NCBI GenBank assembly: GCA_017609695.1
Contig: JAFCDM010000018.1
Coordinates: 1-8,950 of the forward strand
Length of the DNA: 8,950 nt
Reading direction: 5' to 3'
Origin: Candidatus Pacearchaeota archaeon
GTDB lineage: Archaea > Nanobdellota > Nanobdellia > Pacearchaeales > GW2011-AR1
The position numbers and the translations under genes were made by a program. Shown here piece by piece: positions 1 to 5,274 of this stretch. Under the pieces are notes generated by a model. It saw only the letters and a list, made by a program, of their open reading frames with translations, was not told the origin of the DNA and did no database searches. Position 1 is the first letter of the stretch. Every line of letters begins with the position of its first letter.

Positions 1-13
1 ACCATTTTTTCAT

Positions 14-23
14 TATATTTAAA
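14..23 (-). promoter_or_regulatory. Possible TATA box reading out of the left edge
   Basis: On the minus strand the sequence is TTTAAATATA, preceded by a purine-rich GGAAAGA that could act as a BRE. An ATG follows at once at 13, too close to be the start codon for a TATA-driven transcript, whose start would fall about 25 bp further left, outside the window. It may serve a leftward gene that is not visible here. This rests on composition only. Confidence 0.3.
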
Positions 24-60
24 TCTTTCCTTAGTAAAGTTTCATTTTGGGGTAGTTAAG

Positions 61-127
61 AATCTCTCATCTTTGAAATTTTAATTCTTATTTGAGAATG
101 ATTTACTGAATTGATATCCCTCAGGCA
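61..127. repeat. Diverged copy of the tRNA-Tyr 3' end and its flank
   Basis: This stretch aligns with 345-412 at roughly 80 percent identity with one indel. The best part, 104-127, matches the last bases of the tRNA gene and its 3' flank (to 412) with one mismatch in 24. It includes the complement of the 3' acceptor strand CTGAGGG, but the similarity stops just inside the T-arm, so only about ten tRNA bases are present. It is either a segmental duplication of the tRNA flank or an attachment-site-like repeat left by an element. Confidence 0.75.
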
Positions 128-129
128 TA

Positions 130-235
130 CTCAACATTCACTTTTTTATTATTAATTTATTTAGCTAAAAGTGAATGTTTCGCTCAACATTCACTTTTCT
201 ATTCTTGGTTAATTTACTTAAAAGTGAATGTTTCG
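130..235. repeat. Two tandem 53-bp inverted-repeat units
   Basis: Units 130-182 and 183-235 each consist of a 13-base arm (AACATTCACTTTT), a 21-base AT-rich spacer and the exact complementary arm (AAAAGTGAATGTT). Arms lie at 133-145/167-179 and 186-198/220-232. The units are identical at 46 of 53 positions and all seven differences lie in the 21-base spacers. Each could form a 13-bp hairpin in RNA or a cruciform in DNA. I see no coding capacity and cannot name a family. Confidence 0.85.
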
Positions 236-238
236 GTC

Positions 239-250
239 GAACCTTGGTTC
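239..250. repeat. Short palindrome
   Basis: GAACC and GGTTC flank a two-base centre directly after the second inverted-repeat unit. It is the most GC-rich spot between the hairpin units and the tRNA. No function can be assigned. Confidence 0.4.
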
Positions 251-274
251 TCCTTCCTGCAGAAATTATCAAGG

Positions 275-297
275 TAATATTTGTTTTGCAAATATTA
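275..297. repeat. Nine-bp hairpin, TAATATTTG / CAAATATTA
   Basis: The two 9-base arms (275-283 and 289-297) are perfect complements around a five-base loop. The right arm is also the start of the first 44-bp tandem copy, so hairpin and tandem repeat share sequence. It could mark a replication or slippage hotspot. No function is evident. Confidence 0.5.
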
Positions 298-376
298 ATA
301 TATCCCTCATCTTCGGAATTTCAATTCTTATTCAAATATTAATATATCCCTCATCTTCGGAATTTCAATTCTTATT
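289..376. repeat. Perfect 44-bp tandem duplication
   Basis: Copies 289-332 and 333-376 are identical, which implies a recent duplication or continuing homogenisation. Read on the minus strand, each contains TGAGGGATAT, resembling the end of the tRNA acceptor stem plus its 3' flank (CTGAGGGATTTC). The array lies directly 3' of the tRNA gene, so tRNA precursors may extend into it. Confidence 0.95.
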
Positions 377-401
377 TAATAATCAAGATACTGAATTGAA
401 A

Positions 402-473
402 TCCCTCAGGCAGGAGTCGGACCTGCGTCAAGCGGTCTACAGCCGCCTGTAATAGCCGTTATACTACTGAGGG
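402..473 (-). tRNA. tRNA-Tyr (anticodon GTA)
   Basis: A full cloverleaf reads on the minus strand. The acceptor stem CCCTCAG pairs perfectly with CTGAGGG, with C1-G72 (the archaeal tyrosine identity pair) and discriminator A73. The D-arm is 8-9 UA then GUAU...UUAC with G18G19. The anticodon stem GGCGG/CCGCU closes loop CUGUAGA, with the anticodon at 438-440. The variable loop is four bases, and the T-stem GCAGG/CCUGC is perfect. CCA is not encoded and there is no intron. Two points are odd: the T-loop is UCCGACU, giving C55 instead of the near-universal U55, and A15 faces C48 instead of forming a normal Levitt pair. Helices are intact, so it is probably functional. It is flanked on both sides by tandem repeats. 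Confidence 0.94.
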
Positions 474-574
474 TTTCAGTTTTGGTATTTCTCTTATCTT
501 CAGGAAACTGAAATCTGAAGGGAGGGTTTCAGTTTTGGTATTTCTCTTATCTTCAGGAAACTGAAATCTGAAGG
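469..574. repeat. Perfect 53-bp tandem duplication at the tRNA 5' end
   Basis: Copies 469-521 and 522-574 are identical, and a third partial start (GAGGG) follows at 576-580. The first copy begins inside the tRNA gene: its first five bases encode acceptor positions 1-5. Each copy has an inner inverted repeat (TTTCAGTTT at 474-482 with AAACTGAAA at 505-513 in copy one), with alternative CTTCAG/CTGAAG pairing. In tRNA orientation the array is the 5' leader, and it lies between the gene and the best upstream TATA box. Confidence 0.95.
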
Positions 575-602
575 TGAGGGTTAGATATACTGAGAATTAG
601 GT

Positions 603-612
603 GTTTTTAAAG
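603..612 (-). promoter_or_regulatory. Candidate TATA box for tRNA-Tyr
   Basis: Minus-strand CTTTAAAAAC is the best TATA-like match upstream of the tRNA. It lies about 27 bp before the CCCTC at 580-576, the partial copy of the tRNA 5' end, but about 130 bp before the real tRNA 5' end at 473. No strong TATA box lies at the expected distance from 473. The spacing suggests the two 53-bp copies were inserted between promoter and gene. Confidence 0.45.
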
Positions 613-629
613 TTTTTGAGTTTTGATTT

Positions 630-2000
630 TTACTTATTAGGTTCGTTAATAAAAAAACTTCTGTTAGAGGTGGTTTCTTTTATTTTCCCTTCTTTCTCAT
701 AAATTGCTTTAGCAGAAGGTAGCTCAAACTTTCCTATTACTCCTATTTTTGAATATATTATATAAGTAAATATTCTTTCTTCGTCTTTGTTTAATGATTC
801 AATATTCCATTCTATTCTTTTGTTTTGTAAATCTATTTTGTTTGGTTTTATTACCCCAAATCTTTCATAAAGTTTTACTAAAGGAGGTAATTTATCTATA
901 ATATTTATTCTTTCAATGAATTTTTTAGCTTTTAATCTTAAGGTTATTTTTAATGCAAATTGTCCCCCTTTTGTCTTAATAAAATCAACTTTTTTTCTTA
1001 AAATTAAATGAGCTTCTACTGATTTTTTTATTAATAAAAATAAAACTAATATGAAAATAAGAACAATGATTGGATAAAACCAGTTTGTTTTGATAATCAC
1101 TTTAAATTCTTCATTTGGAATAATCTCTTTTTCCCAAAAGTAATTTACTTTAAATCCTTTAAAATTAGTTTCAGTTGGAGAAACACTTAGGGTTGTAAAT
1201 AAATAGGCTATTAAATTTCTTTCAGTAGTTATTGTTATTGTTTTATGAACATTACCTAAATTTTTTTTAATAATTTCTTCTCGTATTGTCATTACCCCTT
1301 CTTTTGTTTCAATTGTTTCTATGTCTTCTTGTGCTAAAAATTTAATCATGGATTCTATTTCGTCTGTTTCTCCAGATATTTTAATTTGGGTATTAATTAG
1401 ATAAGTCCCTGCATCTAATTTTTTTAATTTTTCTTTGTTAATTGGGATATCTAATTTTTCAGTTCCTTTTGCTTTTAATGAAATTTCTTTTTCAAATTCA
1501 AAAAAAGCAGAATCCATTTTAAGTTTTATGTTTGGAAAGTCAAGGTTTGCTTTATTTTCAATTAAAACCCTGATGTTTTCTGCTCTTGGATTTATACTTT
1601 CAGGAATTATAGAAAAAGCACCCCCTAATTCTACTATGTTAATGGTTAAACTTTCTTTTTGAATTTCATTTTTTGAATTTTTGATAGTATATTCAAATGG
1701 GAGAGAACCTTCTGATTTTAGATTTTGAGGCATTGCCTGGATTTCTATTTTTTTTGAATCTCCAGAATTAATTGTGAATTTGCTTTCAGGGGTGATACTT
1801 ATTCCAACTAATGAATAGATTTCAAAACTATCTGTTTCACCTAAATTTCTTATTGTTAATTCAAATGTTGCTGGTTCTTTTAAGTCTGTAATAACTAAGT
1901 TTGAAATAGATTTTGAACTAATATCTAAGTTTATGGCTGAGATTAAGTTTAATGATAAGATTAGTGCAAGGGTAGTTATTAAAAAAATTCTTTTTTTCAT
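630..2000 (-). CDS. Exported membrane-anchored protein with Ig-like/NEW3-type domains
   Basis: This 456-residue protein has a Sec-type signal peptide at about 1-22 (MKKR, hydrophobic core, likely cleavage after LISA). A predicted extracytoplasmic, beta-rich region of about 280 residues follows. Its start (TFELTIRNLGETDSFEI, about 45-61) resembles the NEW3/CARDB-like Ig folds found in archaeal surface proteins. One strong transmembrane helix lies at about 307-325, followed by basic residues. The last 130 residues, with LPPLVKLYERFG near 371-382 and a WNIESLNKDEERIF segment near 398-411, look like a second beta-sandwich. Topology places this tail in the cytoplasm. Minus-strand TTTATATATT (2020-2029), 20-29 bp before the ATG, fits leaderless transcription and supports this start. 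The exact function is unknown; an envelope or adhesion role is inference. Confidence 0.82.
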   Translation of the reverse strand: MKKRIFLITTLALILSLNLISAINLDISSKSISNLVITDLKEPATFELTIRNLGETDSFEIYSLVGISITPESKFTINSGDSKKIEIQAMPQNLKSEGSLPFEYTIKNSKNEIQKESLTINIVELGGAFSIIPESINPRAENIRVLIENKANLDFPNIKLKMDSAFFEFEKEISLKAKGTEKLDIPINKEKLKKLDAGTYLINTQIKISGETDEIESMIKFLAQEDIETIETKEGVMTIREEIIKKNLGNVHKTITITTERNLIAYLFTTLSVSPTETNFKGFKVNYFWEKEIIPNEEFKVIIKTNWFYPIIVLIFILVLFLLIKKSVEAHLILRKKVDFIKTKGGQFALKITLRLKAKKFIERINIIDKLPPLVKLYERFGVIKPNKIDLQNKRIEWNIESLNKDEERIFTYIIYSKIGVIGKFELPSAKAIYEKEGKIKETTSNRSFFINEPNK

Positions 2001-2019
2001 ATTTTTTTTATAAATAAGG

Positions 2020-2029
2020 AATATATAAA
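2020..2029 (-). promoter_or_regulatory. TATA box of the membrane-protein gene
   Basis: TTTATATATT on the minus strand is centred about 25 bp before the ATG at 2000, and no Shine-Dalgarno sequence lies between them. This is consistent with a leaderless mRNA. Confidence 0.6.
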
Positions 2030-2122
2030 TATAATTATCTTAAAAAACATGATTACTATAAAATATATGTTTCAGAGCAAGAAACTCCTTACTGTTTTTT
2101 GGCAGGATTAAGAATTAAAAAG

Positions 2123-2623
2123 TTATTTTTTCCCTTCAAGAACCAAAAAAGATTTAATTTGATCTATAAAATCATTTAATTCTGTGATAATTTTTGTTTC
2201 ATATTCATCAATCCGACTTCTAATTAAATACCTATCATAAACCCCTCTTAAAAATTTCCAGATTGGTGCATCTTCCCATCTATTTTCATAATCTTTAATT
2301 AAAATTGCTTTAAATTTAATTTCTGCAACTCCGGAATTTGTATCTATTTCTTTGCCTTCTTTCTTAATTTTAATTTTCTTTAATCCTAAGAATTTCCAAC
2401 CCATCTTTATTGAGAATTTAAAGTAATCAGAGATTTTCTTTTCAGCTTCCCATTCTATCTTGATTTCTTTTGAATCTCCTGTGATTTCTTCACTATACTT
2501 TGTTTCCATAATATCATACCCTTCTGAATTTAGATAATCATAAGCATAGCTATATAATCCTTTAAAATCAAAAATTCCTTTATGTTTTATTTTTTCTGAA
2601 TATAGTGTGTCCTTTTCTGCCAT
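2123..2623 (-). CDS. Unrecognised 166-residue cytosolic protein
   Basis: I do not recognise this protein with certainty. It has no signal peptide and no clear membrane helix. It is rich in Lys, Glu and aromatic residues. The layout suggests an alpha/beta fold: an N-terminal helix-forming region (about 18-35), several charged strands (about 52-110), then an aromatic segment ENRWEDAPIWKFLRGVYDRY at about 113-132 and a C-terminal helix (about 138-162). The Trp-rich segment is the best handle for a family search. Coding is supported by the long open frame and biased codon use. A possible minus-strand TATA (ATTTTTTAAATA) near 2669-2680 would give a leader of about 25 bases without a clear ribosome binding site. 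It lies 78 bp after the CBS gene on the same strand and is probably transcribed separately. Confidence 0.72.
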   Translation of the reverse strand: MAEKDTLYSEKIKHKGIFDFKGLYSYAYDYLNSEGYDIMETKYSEEITGDSKEIKIEWEAEKKISDYFKFSIKMGWKFLGLKKIKIKKEGKEIDTNSGVAEIKFKAILIKDYENRWEDAPIWKFLRGVYDRYLIRSRIDEYETKIITELNDFIDQIKSFLVLEGKK

Positions 2624-2700
2624 GTTTTTGATTAATTTCTCTTTTTTATGAAAATAATAAGGAAAGTTTATTTAAAAAATCTTTGTTTTACTCTTTTTTA

Positions 2701-3258
2701 TTACATTGCTTCCCTACAAGATTCACAAATTAATTTTCCGTCTTGAGAATAAACAATATTAAAATTTCCACATTCTTCACAGGTTCCTTCTTTAAAAGAT
2801 TCTTTTGTTTCTTTTCTTTTTAATTTTTCTTTTTGTTCTTTTATGACATATCTTTCTTTGGCTATTTCGAATAATTCTGGCTGAATTTTTAGAATATCTT
2901 TTAATGTTAAGTAGCCAATAATCCTTTTTTTGATAACTACTGGGAGCCTTTTGAATTTCTTTTTTTTCATTACTTTAATTGCATTATAAACATCTGCAGA
3001 TGGTTTGATTGTTATTATTTTTTTAGCACAAACCTCTTTAGCTTTAATTTCTGCAAGTTCTTTTTTTGGTTTTTTACTTAATACCCACATTATGTCTTTT
3101 TCTGTTAAAATTCCTTTTAAGATTTCTCCTTCAACCAAGACTAAACTTCCAACTCTTTTTTTTACCATTAATTTAACTGCATTTATTAGAGAAATCTCTG
3201 GTTTTGCAGAGATAAAATTTCTAGTCATTATGTCTCCAACCTTTACCCCGATTTTCAT
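2701..3258 (-). CDS. CBS-domain pair protein with C-terminal zinc ribbon
   Basis: This 185-residue protein has two CBS motifs in tandem. The first is at about 8-60 (VGDIMTRNFISAKPEISL, later GILTEKDI) and the second at about 74-126 (VCAKKIITIKPSADV, later GYLTLKDIL). CBS pairs form a Bateman module that usually binds adenosyl nucleotides or related ligands. A charged linker (about 135-157) leads to a four-cysteine ribbon, C160-x2-C163 and C178-x2-C181, as seen in many archaeal CBS proteins. No catalytic domain is attached, so it is probably a ligand-sensing regulator that acts on a partner through the ribbon; the partner is not visible. Minus-strand AAATATAAAA (3281-3290) is centred 28 bp before the ATG and supports this start. 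It is divergent from the thermosome gene and shares its 140-bp upstream region. Confidence 0.9.
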   Translation of the reverse strand: MKIGVKVGDIMTRNFISAKPEISLINAVKLMVKKRVGSLVLVEGEILKGILTEKDIMWVLSKKPKKELAEIKAKEVCAKKIITIKPSADVYNAIKVMKKKKFKRLPVVIKKRIIGYLTLKDILKIQPELFEIAKERYVIKEQKEKLKRKETKESFKEGTCEECGNFNIVYSQDGKLICESCREAM

Positions 3259-3280
3259 GATGATAATAAGAATAAGTTGT

Positions 3281-3290
3281 TTTTATATTT
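3281..3290 (-). promoter_or_regulatory. TATA box of the CBS/zinc-ribbon gene
   Basis: Minus-strand AAATATAAAA is centred 28 bp before the ATG at 3258. No ribosome binding site is present, so the mRNA is probably leaderless. Confidence 0.6.
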
Positions 3291-3322
3291 ATTGATGTTT
3301 GATAGATTTTTATTGTTTTTCA

Positions 3323-3346
3323 ATATATATTTTAGAGAATATATAT
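3323..3346. promoter_or_regulatory. AT-rich palindrome between divergent promoters (candidate operator)
   Basis: ATATATATT (3323-3331) and AATATATAT (3338-3346) form a perfect 9-bp inverted repeat around TTAGAG. It lies midway between the CBS TATA box (3281-3290) and the thermosome TATA box (3362-3371), where a regulator of one or both genes could bind. In AT-rich DNA such a palindrome can arise by chance, so this is a candidate only. Confidence 0.4.
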
Positions 3347-3361
3347 CATTTCTTATTAAAG

Positions 3362-3371
3362 TTTAAAAAAG
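3362..3371 (+). promoter_or_regulatory. TATA box of the thermosome gene
   Basis: TTTAAAAAAG, preceded by an A-rich BRE-like TTAAAG, is centred about 33 bp before the ATG at 3399. This predicts a transcript start a few bases before the codon. No Shine-Dalgarno motif is present. Confidence 0.6.
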
Positions 3372-3398
3372 CATATGGGTATTTTGAATTATTAAAAA

Positions 3399-5012
3399 AT
3401 GACAGAAAAACAACCAATTTTTATATTGCCTGAAAGCACTGAAAGAACTATGGGTAAAGATGCTCAAAGAAATAATATTCTTGCAGCTAAAATAGTTGCA
3501 GAAGCTATAAAAACAACTCTTGGACCAAAAGGAATGGACAAGATGTTAGTAGATAGTATCGGGAATATAACGGTTACTAATGATGGGGTAACAATTCTTG
3601 AACAAATGGAAATTGAACATCCTGCTGCTAAGATGATGGTTGAGATTGCTAAGACACAGGAAGAAGAAGTAGGCGATGGAACAACAACTGCTGTAATGTT
3701 GGCGGGAAAATTATTAGAAAATGCTGAAAAATTATTAGATATGAAAATACATCCTACTGTTATTACTAAAGGTTATAATTTGGCTTCAGAAAAAGCAAAA
3801 CAATTTTTAAAAGAATTAAGTGTTGAAGTAACTCCGGATAAAGAAGATGTTTTAAGATTTATTGCAATGACTGCAATGACAGGAAAAGGGGCAGAAAGTG
3901 TTAAAGAAAAATTTTCAAATATAATTGTGGAATCTATAAAACAAGTTCAAGAATCTGGAAATGTAAATCTTGAAAATATTAAAATTATAAAAAATAAGAG
4001 TGAGAGTGTTGAAGATACAGAATTAATTAAAGGGATTATTATTGATAAAGAAAGAGTTTCTATTGATATGCCCCAAGAAGTAGAAAATCCTAAAATTGCT
4101 TTAATTTCAGAAGCTTTAGAGTTAAAAAATCCAGAAGGAGAAGCTAAGATTTCTGTTACAAGCCCTGAACAATTGCAGGAATTCATAAATAGGGAGGAAT
4201 TAGTTTTAAAACAACTTGTTGAAAAAATAAAAAATTCAGGGGCTAAGGTTATTTTTTGTCAAAAAGGGATTGATGATGTTGTTCAATATTATTTAGCTAA
4301 AGAAAATATCTATGCTTGTAGGAGAATTTCTAAATCTGATATGGAAAGTTTGGCTCGTGCGACAGGGGGAAAGATTATAAGTAATTTAAATGAACTTTCT
4401 GAATTTGAATTAGGTAAAGCTAGAATTGTTGAAGAAATAAGAAAAGGAGAGGAAGCAATGACTTATATCAAAGGATGTGAAAATCCTAAAGCCTTGACAA
4501 TTTTAATTCATGGGGGAAGTGAGCATGTTATGGATGAAATTGAAAGGGCATTAAAAGATGGTTTAGGGGATGTTTCTGCAGTTATTAAAAATAAGAAAAT
4601 TGTTGGGGGTGCTGGAGCAATTGAAATTGAATTATCTAAAAGATTAAAAGAATTTGCAAATACTCTCTCTGGAAGAGAACAATTAGCTGTTCAGGAATTT
4701 GCAAATGCATTAGAGTCTATCCCAAATGCTTTAGCAGAGAATGCTGGTTTAGACCCAATTGATGTTTTAACTGAATTAAAGTCAAGGCATGATAATGGAG
4801 AAAAATATGCTGGGATTAATATTTTAAATAATAGAATTGAGAATTCTTTGGATAATGGGATTATTGAACCTACTAAAATCAAAATGCAGGCTTTATCTTC
4901 TGCAACAGAAGTTGCAATAATGATTTTAAGAATAGATGATGTTTTATCCTCAAAATCTGGGGGAGGACAAGCGCCTGTTGGAACCGGGATGGGTTATCCA
5001 GGGATGGAGTGA
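3399..5012 (+). CDS. ths: Thermosome subunit (group II chaperonin)
   Basis: This 537-residue protein is the ATP-driven folding chamber subunit of archaea, which assembles into a double ring with built-in lids. Its length is normal for the family. Equatorial-domain motifs are present: LGPKGMDKML (41-50), NDGVTIL (61-67) and the nucleotide-binding GDGTT (92-96). The intermediate domain has D387 in ERALKDGL at the position of GroEL Asp398. The apical domain spans roughly 210-370, and the tail is Gly-rich (GGGQAPVGTGMGYPGM). The usual GGG before AxE is GAG here (404-406). The start follows a TATA box at a short distance, and upstream in-frame sequence is not coding. The stop TGA shares a base with the ATG of a small ORF. 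An upstream palindrome may reflect stress regulation. Whether the genome has other subunits cannot be seen. Confidence 0.98.
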   Translation: MTEKQPIFILPESTERTMGKDAQRNNILAAKIVAEAIKTTLGPKGMDKMLVDSIGNITVTNDGVTILEQMEIEHPAAKMMVEIAKTQEEEVGDGTTTAVMLAGKLLENAEKLLDMKIHPTVITKGYNLASEKAKQFLKELSVEVTPDKEDVLRFIAMTAMTGKGAESVKEKFSNIIVESIKQVQESGNVNLENIKIIKNKSESVEDTELIKGIIIDKERVSIDMPQEVENPKIALISEALELKNPEGEAKISVTSPEQLQEFINREELVLKQLVEKIKNSGAKVIFCQKGIDDVVQYYLAKENIYACRRISKSDMESLARATGGKIISNLNELSEFELGKARIVEEIRKGEEAMTYIKGCENPKALTILIHGGSEHVMDEIERALKDGLGDVSAVIKNKKIVGGAGAIEIELSKRLKEFANTLSGREQLAVQEFANALESIPNALAENAGLDPIDVLTELKSRHDNGEKYAGINILNNRIENSLDNGIIEPTKIKMQALSSATEVAIMILRIDDVLSSKSGGGQAPVGTGMGYPGME

Positions 5013-5185
5013 TGATAGAAATAAAAAAATCTCCTGATGATTGGGGTTATATTTCTTTTGATGAGGATGGTGATTGGTTAAAGAGAACATGGGCAATGCC
5101 TTCTAGAGGAAATTTAAAGAATTATTTTGATGTTTTTGTTTGTAAAAATTCCTTTCATTTTTTTCAATTTTATAGTAAGTATTAA
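5012..5185 (+). CDS. Small unrecognised ORF coupled to the thermosome gene, with in-frame stop
   Basis: An ATG overlaps the thermosome stop (TGA and ATG share base 5012), giving a 57-residue reading frame ending at TAA 5183-5185. It begins MIEIKKSPDDWGYISFDEDG and is rich in acidic and aromatic residues. After the TAA the same frame stays open for 20 more codons with ordinary composition (ERIPKSKVENVLKKLVLKMN), to TAA at 5246-5248. The simplest reading is a gene of about 78 residues broken by one nonsense change, such as CAA or GAA to TAA. A genuine 57-residue protein, or a sequencing error, is also possible. The overlap suggests translational coupling to the chaperonin. I recognise no family. 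It ends 26 bp before the convergent pyrophosphokinase gene. Confidence 0.5.
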   Translation: MIEIKKSPDDWGYISFDEDGDWLKRTWAMPSRGNLKNYFDVFVCKNSFHFFQFYSKY

Positions 5186-5274
5186 GAAAGGATTCCTAAA
5201 TCTAAAGTTGAAAATGTTTTAAAAAAACTTGTTTTGAAAATGAATTAAATTCTTCATCAGCAAGCTTAATTCCA

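Noticed and set aside
130..235. CRISPR-like array
   Set aside because: There are only two units, the variable parts are hairpin loops that are two-thirds identical, and no cas genes are nearby. A CRISPR repeat-spacer arrangement does not fit.
228..452. Plus-strand open frame of 74 codons
   Set aside because: It runs through the 44-bp tandem copies and antisense through the tRNA-Tyr gene. Its repeated peptide only mirrors the DNA repeats, so it is not a gene.
1435..1662. Plus-strand frame opposite the membrane-protein gene
   Set aside because: It is a shadow of a well-supported minus-strand gene, with no promoter of its own.
2069..2085. Short GTTTC/GAAAC hairpin upstream of the membrane-protein promoter
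   Set aside because: A five-bp stem in AT-rich DNA is expected by chance, and it lacks a T-run or other context for a terminator.
3005..3295. Plus-strand frame opposite the CBS gene
   Set aside because: Its hydrophobic composition is the usual complement of a Lys-rich protein. The opposite strand encodes clear CBS domains.
3947..4186. Minus-strand frame within the thermosome gene (another at 4691-4882)
   Set aside because: Both are antisense to a highly conserved gene and have no independent support.
5008..5070. C/D-box RNA suggested by repeated TGATGA motifs near the thermosome stop
   Set aside because: No properly spaced D box (CTGA) set follows, and the motifs are explained by the stop/start overlap and Asp codons of the small ORF.
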